Assembly (NCBI RefSeq): GCF_003515075.1
Contig: NZ_QWLV01000002.1
Location: 186,001-250,000, forward strand
DNA: 64,000 nt
Source: Sphingomonas gilva
Lineage (GTDB): Bacteria > Pseudomonadota > Alphaproteobacteria > Sphingomonadales > Sphingomonadaceae
Direction of reading: 5' to 3'
Shown in pieces: positions 16,770-25,872 of the stretch; positions within the stretch are counted from its first letter, which is position 1, and every line of letters starts with the position of its first letter. The notes under the pieces were generated by a model. That model did not search any database. It was given only the letters and a program-made list of their open reading frames with translations, and was not told the origin of the DNA. The translations under genes were made by a program, and so were the position numbers.

Positions 16770-16930
16770 GGTGTTTCCCTTTCTAAGGAATGCTGTGCGG
16801 CGTCCCCACCTGCTCGATCGCATGGCCGTGTCTGTTTGCGCCCTGCGGGCTGCGCGCACGATCCTTTCCGATCGCCGCCATAGGTAGCAGCGATGTTGCG
16901 TCGCACAACCGGAAAAGCGGCGAGCGGCTT

Positions 16931-18250
16931 TCAGGAGCCTTGGCTGTGTTGCGTGGGTGCAACAATAGTGTCATCCGCCGGCGGCTCCGGAAGGCTGCGG
17001 ATGTGGATGTCGCGCTGCGGGTAAGGCATTGAGACCTTGTGCTCCCTGAACAGCACCCAGATGCGGTTGAGCACGTCGGAGCGGACATTGCCGACGCCGT
17101 CCTCCGGATCGCTGATCCAGACGCGGATCTCGTGCTTCACCGCATTCTCGCCGAAGGCGATCAGCCGCACCGTCGGCGGCGGCTTTTCCAGCACGCGGGA
17201 GCTTTCCACCGCGGCGCGCATCATCAGGTCCTGCGCCAGCTTGAGATCGCAGTCGTAGCCCACGCCGACATCGATGTGCACGCGCACGTTGCGATCCGAA
17301 TAGGACCAGTTCTCGACCTCGGTCGTCATCAGTATCTCGTTGGGGATCAGATGCTCCTTGCCGTCGCGGGTGATGACCGAGACGGCGCGGATGCCGATCT
17401 TGTTGACCCAGCCGAAGCTGTCGCCGACCGCGATCACGTCGCCCGGCTTGATCGACCGGTCCATCAGCAGGATGATCCCCGAGATCAGGTTGCCGAAGGT
17501 CTTCTGGAAGCCGAAGCCGATGGCGAGGCCGAAGGCGCCGGTGAACACCGCGAGCGCGGTCAGGTCGACGCCGATCAGGTCGATGCCGACGAAGAAGACG
17601 ATCACCACCACCACGATCTGCGCGATCTTGCGGCCGAGCAGCTTCTGCGTGGCGTCGAAGCCCTTGGTCGATTCGATGGCGTTGCCCAGCAGCCGGTTGC
17701 CCAGCCGCGCCGCGGCATAGAGCGCGACCAGCGTCAGCAGGATGGTGACGCCCGACAACAGCGAGATGCGCCTGCGGCCGATGTCGAAGCCGACGCTCTC
17801 CAGCGTCTCGCGCAGCTCGCCGAGGCCGCCCAGCGCCTGCGCGACGAGCGCGATGAACAGCACCCAGCCCACGCCCCGCGCGATCCAGCGGGCGATGCCA
17901 AGGCCGCGCAGCACGACGATCGTCAGCCAGGCGGTTGCGCCCGCCAGCGCGATGCCGATCGGCAGGCGCGCAAGCGGCGGCCAGGGCCAGGACGCGCCGA
18001 TGATCGCCAGCAGCAGCGCGGCCGATCCATGCCGGATCACCGCGCCCGCCCGCTCACCGATGCCGCCGGCATGCACGCCGAACGCACGGTGCCACAGCGC
18101 CTTGGCGCGCGCATCGAAATGCCGGCCCAGCCACCAGCCGACCGCCAGCGCGGCGATGGTCAGGCCGCCGGCGACGGCGACCTCGGGCAGGTGAGGATCG
18201 GCGGGCAAGTCCAGCCCCAGGCCGCGCAGGAAGGCGGCCGCGCGGTTCAT
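16931..18250 (-). CDS. Mechanosensitive ion channel, MscS family
   Basis: Tension-gated channel with an extended N-terminal membrane region. The 439-aa protein has about five to six TM segments, the pore helix and hinge region in FTGAFGLAIGFGFQKTFGNL, and the MscS beta-domain (MDRSIKPGDVIAVGDSFGWV, then LIPNEILMTTEVENWS). The ATG at 18250 overlaps the stop codon of the PLP-enzyme gene, so it is the last gene of the sseA-metC-mscS run. The functional link with sulfur metabolism is not evident. Length suggests an MscS-like paralogue larger than the 286-aa E. coli MscS. Confidence 0.9.
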   Translation of the reverse strand: MNRAAAFLRGLGLDLPADPHLPEVAVAGGLTIAALAVGWWLGRHFDARAKALWHRAFGVHAGGIGERAGAVIRHGSAALLLAIIGASWPWPPLARLPIGIALAGATAWLTIVVLRGLGIARWIARGVGWVLFIALVAQALGGLGELRETLESVGFDIGRRRISLLSGVTILLTLVALYAAARLGNRLLGNAIESTKGFDATQKLLGRKIAQIVVVVIVFFVGIDLIGVDLTALAVFTGAFGLAIGFGFQKTFGNLISGIILLMDRSIKPGDVIAVGDSFGWVNKIGIRAVSVITRDGKEHLIPNEILMTTEVENWSYSDRNVRVHIDVGVGYDCDLKLAQDLMMRAAVESSRVLEKPPPTVRLIAFGENAVKHEIRVWISDPEDGVGNVRSDVLNRIWVLFREHKVSMPYPQRDIHIRSLPEPPADDTIVAPTQHSQGS

Positions 18251-19437
18251 TCGGCGGCGCGGAAGGCGGCGAGGCCGCGGGCCAGATCGGCGATCAGGTC
18301 GTCGGCATCCTCCAGTCCGATCTGGAGGCGGACCAGCGGGCCTTCGGCCCGCCACGGCGCGGCGGTGCGGCGCGGATCGGCCGGGACGACCAGGCTTTCG
18401 AAGCCGCCCCAGCTATAGCCGATGCCGAACAGCGCGAGCGCGTCGATCAGCGCCGCGCGCGCCGCCTCGCCGCCGCCGTCGAGGACGAAGGCGAACAGGC
18501 CCGACGCGCCGGTGAAGTCGCGCACGAACGTCTCGTGGCCGGGACAGGACGGCAGCGCCGGGTGAAGCACCCGCGCCACGCCCGGCTGCTCCTCCAGCCA
18601 GCGCGCGATCTTGAGCGCGCTCTCGCCATGCCGCGCCAGCCGCACGTCGAGCGTGCGCAGGCCGCGGCTGCCGAGATAGGCATCATCGGGGCTGACGCAC
18701 TGGCCCAGCTGGTGCGCGGTGTCGCGCAGGCGCGGCCACAGCTCGGGCGTCGCGGTGACCGATCCCAGCATCGCGTCCGAATGGCCGACGATATATTTGG
18801 TGCACGCCAGGATCGACAGGTCGACACCGCGCTCTATCGCCGGAAACAGCAGCGGCGTCGCCCAGGTGTTGTCGAGCAGCGTCGCCACGCCGCGCGCCCT
18901 GGCCGCCGCGCAGATCGCCGGCACGTCCTGCACCTCGAAGGTCAGGCTGCCGGGGCTTTCCATGAAGATCGCGCGCGTCTCCTCGCCGATCAGATCGGCG
19001 ATGCCCGCGCCCGCCAGCGGATCGTAATAGCGGGTCGTGACGCCGAACCGCCTGAGCAGCCCGCTGCACAGCGCCCGCGTGGGATCATAGGCCGAATCGA
19101 CCATCAGCAGCTCGTCGCCGGGGCCGAGCACGGCGAGCAGCGCGCCCATCACCGCCGCGACGCCCGAGGGATAGAGGAAGGTCGCCTGCGCGCCCGGTTC
19201 CATCTCCGTCAGCGCGTCGGCCAGGCTCCATTGGGTCGGCGTGCCGCGCCGGCCGTAATAGAGGCGGTGATGCGTGTCGCGGCCGGCATTGGCCCGCAGC
19301 GCCGCGACATCGTCGTAGAGGATCGTCGAGGCGCGCCAGACCGGCGGGTTGACGATCCCTTGCGTCCATTCGGGCCGGCGGCCGGCCGAAGCAAGCCGCG
19401 TGGCGGGCTTGTCGTCGCGCCCGCCCTCGCCGCTCAC
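18247..19437 (-). CDS. metC: Cystathionine beta-lyase / Cys-Met metabolism PLP enzyme
   Basis: PLP-dependent enzyme of the gamma-family, most likely cleaving cystathionine to homocysteine. The PLP lysine is in LACTKYIVGHSDAMLGSV; YYGRRGTPTQWSL and FLYPSGVAAVMGALLAVLGP are other family landmarks, and LLDNTWATPLLFPAIERGVD precedes the active site. The GTG at 19437 overlaps the sulfurtransferase stop (GTGA), giving 396 aa. MetC is favoured over MetB or MetZ because of SDAMLGSV and the W-A-T-P motif, but the reaction is not settled. Neighbouring sseA supports a role in sulfur amino acid metabolism. Confidence 0.88.
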   Translation of the reverse strand: MSGEGGRDDKPATRLASAGRRPEWTQGIVNPPVWRASTILYDDVAALRANAGRDTHHRLYYGRRGTPTQWSLADALTEMEPGAQATFLYPSGVAAVMGALLAVLGPGDELLMVDSAYDPTRALCSGLLRRFGVTTRYYDPLAGAGIADLIGEETRAIFMESPGSLTFEVQDVPAICAAARARGVATLLDNTWATPLLFPAIERGVDLSILACTKYIVGHSDAMLGSVTATPELWPRLRDTAHQLGQCVSPDDAYLGSRGLRTLDVRLARHGESALKIARWLEEQPGVARVLHPALPSCPGHETFVRDFTGASGLFAFVLDGGGEAARAALIDALALFGIGYSWGGFESLVVPADPRRTAAPWRAEGPLVRLQIGLEDADDLIADLARGLAAFRAAE

Positions 19438-20273
19438 GCCGCCCCCGTCGCCTTGGGCGTGGACGGATCGCCGCCCCATTCGGACCAGGAGCCGTCATAG
19501 ACCCGCGCGTCGGCGTTGCCGAGCAGATGCGCGCCGAATGCCAGCACCGCCGCCGTCACGCCGCTGCCGCAGGTGGTGATCATCGGCTTTCCGGGATCGA
19601 CGTTCGCATCGGCAAAGGCCTGGCGGAGCTCGTCGCCGCGCTTCCAGGTGCCGTCGGCGTTGAACAGGCGCGCATAGGGAAGGTTCTTCGCGCCCGGCAT
19701 ATGCCCCGCGACCAGGCCCGGCCGCGCCTCCGGCTCCTCGCCGGCGAAGCGGCCGCGGGTGCGCGCGTCGACCACTTGCCCGCCGCCGTCGAGCGCGGCC
19801 TGCACGCCGGCCTTGTCGGCCAGCGACGCATCGTCGCGAAAGACCGTGAAGTGGCGGTGGCGATTGGTGGGCCTGCCGCTCTCCGTCTCGCGCCCCTCCG
19901 CCTTCCATTTGGCAATTCCGCCATCGAGGATCGCGACCTCATGCGCGCCGAACAGGCGGAACATCCACCATGCCCGCGCGGAGGTGCGCGAAGGGGAATC
20001 GTCATAGACGACGATCCGGCTGCCGTCGCCCAGCCCCAGCGACTGCATCCGGCTGGCGAACTTCTCCGCGCTCGGAAGCGTGTTGGGCAGATCGCTGTCG
20101 GTGTCGCGCAGCTCGTCCAGATCGAGGAACGCCGCGCCGGGGATGTGCGCCGCCTCGAACTCGGCGCGCGCATCGCGGTGATATTCGGGAAGGATCATCG
20201 TCGCATCCACCACCCGCAAGTCCGACGCGCCCAATTCCCCTGCGAGCCATTCGGTCGAAACCAGCGAGTCCAT
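19434..20273 (-). CDS. sseA: 3-mercaptopyruvate sulfurtransferase (tandem rhodanese)
   Basis: Transfers sulfur from 3-mercaptopyruvate to thiol acceptors or cyanide. Two rhodanese domains are visible: the inactive N-terminal one (LRVVDATMILPEYHRDAR, then RIVVYDDSPSRTSARAWWMF) and the catalytic C-terminal one with the active-site loop CGSGVTA. CGSGxTA indicates mercaptopyruvate rather than thiosulfate sulfurtransferase. The ATG at 20273 gives 279 aa. It heads the minus-strand run sseA-metC-mscS and is divergent from vapBC. Confidence 0.92.
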   Translation of the reverse strand: MDSLVSTEWLAGELGASDLRVVDATMILPEYHRDARAEFEAAHIPGAAFLDLDELRDTDSDLPNTLPSAEKFASRMQSLGLGDGSRIVVYDDSPSRTSARAWWMFRLFGAHEVAILDGGIAKWKAEGRETESGRPTNRHRHFTVFRDDASLADKAGVQAALDGGGQVVDARTRGRFAGEEPEARPGLVAGHMPGAKNLPYARLFNADGTWKRGDELRQAFADANVDPGKPMITTCGSGVTAAVLAFGAHLLGNADARVYDGSWSEWGGDPSTPKATGAA

Positions 20274-20343
20274 GCGATCGTCTCCCTTGGATGATGCCCC
20301 ACCCCTAATCGGGCGCACGGGGGCTGTCGAGGAAGCGCGTGCG

Positions 20344-20397
20344 GTTGAATGTGCGATCGGGATGCGCTACTGTGAAAATGTGAAGAACGTCACAGTA
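20344..20397 (+). promoter_or_regulatory. vapBC promoter with operator palindrome over the start codon
   Basis: TACTGTGA (20368-20375) and TCACAGTA (20390-20397) form a perfect 8-bp inverted repeat with a 14-base spacer. The vapB GTG (20380) lies inside it. TTGAAT at 20344-20349 and TACTGT at 20368-20373 have 18-base spacing and would place transcription start at about the GTG, predicting a leaderless mRNA. A ribbon-helix-helix antitoxin would be expected to bind this palindrome. These are sequence-level inferences. Confidence 0.5.
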
Positions 20398-20670
20398 TCA
20401 CTCGATGATGTCACCTATCGCAATGCCCGCCGCCGCGCGGCGGAGGCGGATCGCTCGCTGTCGTCCGTCGTGCGCGAATTGTTGCAAAGCTACGGCGCGG
20501 AGGAGAGCGAGTTTGATCGGCTGGCGCGTGAGGAGGATGAAATTCGCGCGGACATCAAGAACTTCAACGGCGGGGAAAGGATGATCCGCGAGGAACTCTA
20601 CGATCGTGACGCGAGGCGCGCCGAGCACGAAGCAGCGCTTGCCAAAGATCGCCGTCGCCGCGCAGGATGA
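20380..20670 (+). CDS. vapB: Antitoxin VapB, ribbon-helix-helix type
   Basis: A 96-aa protein starting MKNVTVSLDDVTYRNARRRA, an RHH/CopG beta-strand followed by helices (SLSSVVRELLQSYG), then a charged C-terminal tail that would wrap the toxin. GTG 20380 fits the start of the RHH strand; the ATG at 20362 would add six residues and is the alternative. The stop overlaps the VapC start (ATGA). It probably represses its own promoter at the palindrome that spans its start codon. Confidence 0.82.
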   Translation: MKNVTVSLDDVTYRNARRRAAEADRSLSSVVRELLQSYGAEESEFDRLAREEDEIRADIKNFNGGERMIREELYDRDARRAEHEAALAKDRRRRAG

Positions 20671-21086
20671 CTATTTTCGTCGATACCAACGTCCTGCTCT
20701 ACTCGATCAGCGACAGACGTGAAGATCAAGTCAAACGCGGGCTCGCCATCGATCTGCTCAAATCTCGGCGATGCGCGCTCTCGGCACAGGTTTTCAACGA
20801 GTTTTTCACGCAGGCTACCAAGCGGACGCGGCCGGATCGGTTGCCAGACGAGACGGCCAAGGCATTAATCGATCGCTGGCGACGCTTTCCCGTCCAGCCT
20901 CTCGACATGCCGCTGACCGATCTGGCCTGGGAGATCAAAGGTCGCACAAACTATTCCTGGTGGGACTGCATGATCATCGCTGCCGCCGTAGCCTCGGGTT
21001 GCGACACGCTGGCGACCGAGGACATGCAGCACGGTCACGTCGTCGACGGCGTGCGCATCGTGAACCCGTTCCGCGACGCAGGGTGA
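20667..21086 (+). CDS. vapC: Toxin VapC, PIN-domain ribonuclease
   Basis: PIN-domain RNase, 139 aa. The acidic metal-binding residues are in place: D in [12 protein letters not shown] in [10 protein letters not shown] in [11 protein letters not shown] and D in LATEDMQHG. These define VapC-type toxins that cleave tRNA or rRNA. It is translationally coupled to VapB. Together with higBA this is the second toxin-antitoxin module in the first 21 kb. Both partners look intact. Confidence 0.88.
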   Translation: MTIFVDTNVLLYSISDRREDQVKRGLAIDLLKSRRCALSAQVFNEFFTQATKRTRPDRLPDETAKALIDRWRRFPVQPLDMPLTDLAWEIKGRTNYSWWDCMIIAAAVASGCDTLATEDMQHGHVVDGVRIVNPFRDAG

Positions 21087-21117
21087 CGCCGGGCGCGGCA
21101 GCGCCTACATCCGCGCC

Positions 21118-21564
21118 ATGACCCCAAAACATCTCGGCCAGCCCTCCGCCCTTCCCGAATCGCCCGAGCAGGCGGTGCTCGACTATGTGCCCAATCCCCG
21201 CCCCGGGCGACCCTATCTGGTGCGCTTCACCGCGCCCGAGTTCACCTCGCTGTGTCCGGTGACCGGCCAGCCGGACTTCGCGCATCTCGTGATCGACTAT
21301 GCGCCGGCGCAAACCATCGTCGAGTCCAAGTCGCTCAAGCTGTTCCTCGGCGCCTTCCGCAATCACCGCGCCTTTCACGAGGATTGCACCGTCGGCATCG
21401 GCGAGCGGCTGACCGAGGAAATGCAGCCGCTATGGCTGCGTATCGGCGGATATTGGTATCCGCGCGGCGGCATTCCCATCGACGTCTTCTGGCAATCGGG
21501 CGAGCCGCCCCAGGGCCTGTGGCTGCCGCCGCAGGACGTGCCCGGCTATCGCGGTCGCGGTTAA
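21118..21564 (+). CDS. queF: NADPH-dependent 7-cyano-7-deazaguanine reductase
   Basis: Reduces preQ0 to preQ1 in queuosine biosynthesis. The 148-aa unimodular (YkvM-type) enzyme shows the thioimide-forming cysteine in [13 protein letters not shown], and the QueF signature [15 protein letters not shown] that binds NADPH. Other queuosine genes are not in the window. It lies just behind vapC with 31 bases between, but is unlikely to be functionally related. Confidence 0.95.
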   Translation: MTPKHLGQPSALPESPEQAVLDYVPNPRPGRPYLVRFTAPEFTSLCPVTGQPDFAHLVIDYAPAQTIVESKSLKLFLGAFRNHRAFHEDCTVGIGERLTEEMQPLWLRIGGYWYPRGGIPIDVFWQSGEPPQGLWLPPQDVPGYRGRG

Positions 21565-21698
21565 GCAACACTTGATCGAGATCATAGCGATTCTCGATTG
21601 CTGCGTCGCAGCATTGCTGCAACCTTAACAATCGCGAGTCGTTGTGCCTTCCGTAGCTTGGGATTCACCCCGGCGTTTTGCACTTGCGAAGGATTCCC

Positions 21699-23972
21699 AT
21701 GGCTGGTTCGTCAGGCAAGCATTCCATCCGCCGGATCGCCATGCTCGGCAACTTCCTGCCGCGTCGCTGCGGGCTCGCCACCTTTACCGCCGACACTTAT
21801 GAAGCGCTCGTCCGCCGCTTCCCCGATGTCGCGGTCGACGTCTATGCGATGGACGATCACCCCGGCCGCTACGCCTATCCGCCCGAGGTGACCCACGCGA
21901 TCCCGCAGGACGACCGCGCCGCCTATGTCGAGGCGGCGCGCAGGATCACCGCGAGCGGCGCGCAGGCGCTGTGGGTGCAGCATGAATACGGCATCTTCGG
22001 CGGGCCGGCGGGATCGTTCCTGCTCGCATTGCTCGACCGGCTGACCATTCCCCTCATCGTCACGCTCCACACCGTGCTCGAAAAGCCGACGCCCGAAGAG
22101 CGGATGGTGATGGACGCGCTGCTTCGCCGCGCCGCCAAGGTGATCGTCATGGCCGATCGCGGCCGCGACATACTGGAGCGCGTGTACGGCGCCGATCCGG
22201 CATCGATCGCGATGATCCCGCACGGCGTGCCCGATCGTCCGCTGGTCGATCCGGACACGATGAAGGCGCGCTTCGGCTGGCAGGGCCGAGAGATCATCCT
22301 GACCTTCGGCCTGCTCGCCCCCAACAAGGGGATCGAGACGATGATCGCGGCGATGCCGGCGATCGCCAGGGCGTGCCCCAACGCGCTCTACATCGTGTTA
22401 GGCGCGACGCATCCCAACCTGATCGAACATGAGGGCGAGGCCTATCGCGCCCGTCTGCAGGCGCAGATCGCCAGACTGGGGGTCGCGCACAATGTCCGGC
22501 TGATCGACGGCTTCGTCGAGCATGACGAGCTGCTCGACTATCTCCAGGCCGCGGACATCTACGTCACGCCCTACAACAACCCGGCGCAGATCACCTCGGG
22601 CACGCTCAGCTACGCGATCGGGCTGGGCAAGCCGGTCGTGTCCACGCCCTATGTCCACGCCACCGAGATCCTTGCCGACGGCCACGGCGTGCTGGTCGAT
22701 TTCGGCGACGCGGAGGGGTTCGCGCGCGAGACCGGCCGGCTGTTGAAGAACAAAGATGACCGCGCCGAACTGATGGCGCGCGCCTATGCCCGCGGGCGGA
22801 CGATGGTGTGGGAACGCAGCGCCGAATCGGCGATGGCGGAGATCGAGACGATCATTCCCGCCAAGCCGCGCCGCATCGCCGCGGCCGACCGGATGACGCG
22901 CATCCTGCCGCCCGACATCGCCGCGATCGAACGGATGAGCGATGCGACCGGCATGCTGCAGCACGCGATCTATTCGGTGCCCGATCGCCGCCACGGCTAT
23001 TGTATCGACGACAATGCCCGCGCGCTGATCCTGCTGAACGTGGTCGACGGCATAGACGACGGCGTGCGCGACAGATGGACCACGGTCTACGCCTCCTTCG
23101 TCCAGCACGCCTGGAACGACCAGGCCCGCCGTTTCCGCAACTTCATGAACTTCGATCGCAGCTGGTGCGAGGAGGAGGGTTCGGAGGATTCGAACGGACG
23201 GACGCTATGGGCGCTCGGCCGCACCGCGCGCGACGGCCGCGCGCTCAAGCTGCGCGACTGGGCGGTCAACCTGTTCGACATGACGGGCGACATCGCCTTC
23301 GACATGCAGAGCCCCCGCACCCACGCCTTCGCCATGCTCGGCGCGGCGGCGATGCTGGAGGCGCGTCCCGGACACCAGCTGTCGCGGCGCATCCTCGAAC
23401 GGTTCGGCGAGGAGCTGGTCGCGCTCGCCGACAGCGCGCGCCGTCCCGAATGGCGCTGGTTCGAGATCGTCCTCGCCTATGACAATGCGCGGCTTCCCGA
23501 GGCGCTGATCCGCGCCGGCCGGGCGATCGGGCGTGGCGATTTCATCCGCTGCGGGCTCGACACGCTCGACTGGATCATCGCCCAGCAGACCTCGCCCGAA
23601 GGTCGCTTCCGCGCGGTCGGGACCGACAGCTTCGGCCGCCCCTACCAGCCGCCCCTGCCCTTCGATCAGCAGCCGCTGGAGGCGCAGGCGACGATCGACG
23701 CGTGCGAGGCCGCGCACGACGTTTCGGGCGATCCGCGCTGGATCGACGAGGCGATGCGCGCCTATCGCTGGTATCTCGGCGCCAACGACCTCGATCTGCC
23801 GCTTGCGAGCGGCGACGACGGCGGCTGTTTCGACGGGCTGATGCCGCACGGCGTCAACCGCAACCAGGGCGCCGAATCGATCCTGGCGCTGCAATTGGCG
23901 ACCACCGCCATTTCCGGGCTTTCCAAGCGCGCCCAAATCGGGAATGAAGCGCGCAACGCCGCCGTAGCCTGA
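21699..23972 (+). CDS. GT4 glycosyltransferase with C-terminal (alpha/alpha)-barrel-like domain
   Basis: A 757-aa protein. Residues about 1-390 are a GT4 (GT-B fold) retaining glycosyltransferase: RRIAMLGNFLPRRCGLATFT, TLHTVLEKPTPEERMVMDAL, IPHGV, TFGLLAPNKGIETMI and the donor-site ALYIVLG region. Residues about 400-757 are an all-helical domain with SVPDRRHGYCIDDNARALIL, RTHAFAMLGAAA and WRWFEIVLAYDNARLPEALI, resembling six-hairpin glycosidase folds. The ATG at 21699 follows a GAAGGA ribosome-binding site. The GH130 gene lies 41 bases downstream, so the two probably form an operon acting on the same, likely mannose-containing, oligosaccharide. Donor and acceptor are unknown. Confidence 0.85.
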   Translation: MAGSSGKHSIRRIAMLGNFLPRRCGLATFTADTYEALVRRFPDVAVDVYAMDDHPGRYAYPPEVTHAIPQDDRAAYVEAARRITASGAQALWVQHEYGIFGGPAGSFLLALLDRLTIPLIVTLHTVLEKPTPEERMVMDALLRRAAKVIVMADRGRDILERVYGADPASIAMIPHGVPDRPLVDPDTMKARFGWQGREIILTFGLLAPNKGIETMIAAMPAIARACPNALYIVLGATHPNLIEHEGEAYRARLQAQIARLGVAHNVRLIDGFVEHDELLDYLQAADIYVTPYNNPAQITSGTLSYAIGLGKPVVSTPYVHATEILADGHGVLVDFGDAEGFARETGRLLKNKDDRAELMARAYARGRTMVWERSAESAMAEIETIIPAKPRRIAAADRMTRILPPDIAAIERMSDATGMLQHAIYSVPDRRHGYCIDDNARALILLNVVDGIDDGVRDRWTTVYASFVQHAWNDQARRFRNFMNFDRSWCEEEGSEDSNGRTLWALGRTARDGRALKLRDWAVNLFDMTGDIAFDMQSPRTHAFAMLGAAAMLEARPGHQLSRRILERFGEELVALADSARRPEWRWFEIVLAYDNARLPEALIRAGRAIGRGDFIRCGLDTLDWIIAQQTSPEGRFRAVGTDSFGRPYQPPLPFDQQPLEAQATIDACEAAHDVSGDPRWIDEAMRAYRWYLGANDLDLPLASGDDGGCFDGLMPHGVNRNQGAESILALQLATTAISGLSKRAQIGNEARNAAVA

Positions 23973-24013
23973 TTTCGCTCAAGTCGGCTTTCTTGCCCTT
24001 CGAAGGGGAGGAC

Positions 24014-25327
24014 ATGGAGCCTATCTTCACCCATAGCCTGCGGCTGTTCGCCGATCCCTCGCGCGTGGTGGTGCGCCCTTTCCACATCAGCTGGCAGGGC
24101 ACCTCCAGCCGCACCCAGCGCCTGGTGGGAGAGGTGCTGCGGATGAGCGCGCAGCAGGCGCGCGACGAGCTGCAGGAGGTGCTGCGCGATTTCGAGGCGC
24201 GCCACTGGCAGACGCGGCGCGTGTTCATGACCCGCTATGACGAGATAGAGGCGCAGCTCGGCCTCGACGGCAGCAAGATCGGGGACGAGAAGCGCCAGCT
24301 GATCGGCGCCTATTTCTGCCACGAATACAGCTATGCCGCCGCGGCGCTGATGAACCCCAGCGTGGTGCCGCATTACGACCAGTCGGGCATGCCCAGGGGA
24401 TCGTGCCGCATCCTGATGTCGCTGCGCGCGGTGGGCGAGGGCCATATCTCCTCGGTCGCCTTTCGTGAGGGCATCATCACCAGCGAGAACAAGCTGAAGC
24501 TCGCGCCCGAGCCGCCCTTCGCCACCGCGACGGACACGCATGGCGACGAGGACGAAATCCCCCAAGGCCCGGTCACGGTCCACCGCCACCGCGATTCGAC
24601 GCTGTCGGGCACGGTGATCTTCCCGATCACCGAAGCCCAGTCGAAGGGCCTGGAGGATCTGCGCCTCGTCAAGTTCGCCCATGACGACGGCGCGGCGGAA
24701 TGGCTGGGCACCTATACCGCCTATAACGGCTCGGCGATCCAGTCCGAACTGCTCAGGACCAGGGATTTCCGCGCATTCGATCTGGTGCCGATGACCGGCC
24801 CCGCCGCGCGCAACAAGGGGATCGCGCTGTTCCCGCGCAAGGTGAACGGCAAATATGCCGCGATCGGCCGGCAGGACGGCGAAAATCTCTATCTGCTCAC
24901 CTCCGACACGCTGACCCATTGGGAAGAGGGCGAGCGCATCCTTGAGCCAGAATATCCCTGGGAGCTGGTCCAGATCGGCAATTGCGGCCCGCCGATCGAG
25001 ATCGATGAAGGCTGGCTGCTGCTGACCCACGGCGTCGGCGCGATGCGCAAATACGCGATCGGCGCGGCGTTGCTCGACAAGGACGATCCGTCGAGGGTGC
25101 TGGCGCGCACCGCCGAACCGCTGATCGCGCCGGCGAGCGAGAACCGCGAGGGCTATGTGCCCAACGTCGTCTATACCTGCGGCGCGATGAAGCACGGCGA
25201 CTCGCTGTTCATCCCCTACGGGGTGGCGGACAGCTCGGTCGCCTTCGCCTTCGTCGGGATCGATACGGTGCTGGCAGCGATGACGCCGGCGGAGAGCGTC
25301 GAGCCACGGAAACGCGCATCGGCCTAA
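24014..25327 (+). CDS. GH130-family glycoside hydrolase/phosphorylase
   Basis: Five-bladed beta-propeller enzyme of the GH130 type (beta-mannoside phosphorylases and beta-1,2-mannosidases). Supporting stretches are FHISWQGTSSRTQRLVGEVL at the N-terminus, GLEDLRLVKFAHDD (the catalytic-aspartate blade), GTYTAYNGSAIQ, ENREGYVPNVVYTCGAM and FIPYGVADSSVAFA. Length is 437 aa. ATG 24014 sits behind GGGGAGG. Whether it is a phosphorylase or a hydrolase depends on phosphate-binding residues that cannot be judged here. Pairing with the GT4 gene suggests synthesis and turnover of one glycan. Confidence 0.85.
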   Translation: MEPIFTHSLRLFADPSRVVVRPFHISWQGTSSRTQRLVGEVLRMSAQQARDELQEVLRDFEARHWQTRRVFMTRYDEIEAQLGLDGSKIGDEKRQLIGAYFCHEYSYAAAALMNPSVVPHYDQSGMPRGSCRILMSLRAVGEGHISSVAFREGIITSENKLKLAPEPPFATATDTHGDEDEIPQGPVTVHRHRDSTLSGTVIFPITEAQSKGLEDLRLVKFAHDDGAAEWLGTYTAYNGSAIQSELLRTRDFRAFDLVPMTGPAARNKGIALFPRKVNGKYAAIGRQDGENLYLLTSDTLTHWEEGERILEPEYPWELVQIGNCGPPIEIDEGWLLLTHGVGAMRKYAIGAALLDKDDPSRVLARTAEPLIAPASENREGYVPNVVYTCGAMKHGDSLFIPYGVADSSVAFAFVGIDTVLAAMTPAESVEPRKRASA

Positions 25328-25370
25328 CTTACATGCTTGTAAGCCGGTTGGCGCGTGAACATATTGGGGC

Positions 25371-25766
25371 GTGACTACCGCGCTGCCGCATCATCACCCG
25401 ATCGAGATCGCCGCGAGCGACATCGATTTCATGGGCCACGTCAATAACGCGCATTACCTGCGCTGGGTGCAGGACGCGGTCGTCGCGCACTGGCGCCGCT
25501 TCGCGCCCGACGAGGCGGTGGCGGCGCATCTGTGGGTCGCGCTCAAGCACGAGATCACCTACCGCAAGCCCGCCTTCCTCAACGACGAGGTGATCGCTAC
25601 GACCGTCCTGCAAAAGGTCGAGGGCGCCCGCGCCTTCTACGACACGCTGATCAGGCGCGGCGAGGAAGTGCTGGCCGAGGTGAAGTCCAGCTGGTGCTGC
25701 CTCGACGCCGAGACGCTGCGCCCCGTGCGCGTGGCGAAGGAGCTGGCGGCGAAGTTCTTCGGGTGA
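25371..25766 (+). CDS. Acyl-CoA thioesterase, hotdog fold (4HBT/YbgC-like)
   Basis: A 131-aa single hotdog domain that hydrolyses an acyl-CoA thioester. The family motif is DIDFMGHVNNAHYLRW near residue 18, with the catalytic aspartate and the HVNN turn, followed by the long helix (QDAVVAHWRRF) and strands ITYRKPAFLNDEV and EVKSSWCCLDAET. It starts with GTG. No pathway partner is adjacent; the GH130 gene ends 43 bases upstream and a palindromic element follows. The acyl substrate cannot be assigned. Confidence 0.88.
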   Translation: MTTALPHHHPIEIAASDIDFMGHVNNAHYLRWVQDAVVAHWRRFAPDEAVAAHLWVALKHEITYRKPAFLNDEVIATTVLQKVEGARAFYDTLIRRGEEVLAEVKSSWCCLDAETLRPVRVAKELAAKFFG

Positions 25767-25771
25767 CTTTA

Positions 25772-25864
25772 GCGTCGCCCCTGCGCAGGCAGGGGCCTCC
25801 GGGTTTGTGGCACACCAGATACCGATCTTGCCGACTGAGGCCCCTGCCTGCGCAGGGGCGACGG
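25772..25864. repeat. CGTCGCCCCTGC-family palindromic element, full length
   Basis: Arms CGTCGCCCCTGCGCAGGCAG at the left and its complement at the right enclose a core with GGGTTTGTGGCAC and a GCC..TGAGG edge. It occupies the space between the convergent thioesterase and phytase genes. It is the best-preserved copy for defining the approximately 93-bp unit. Confidence 0.85.
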
Positions 25865-25872
25865 ACATCTCG

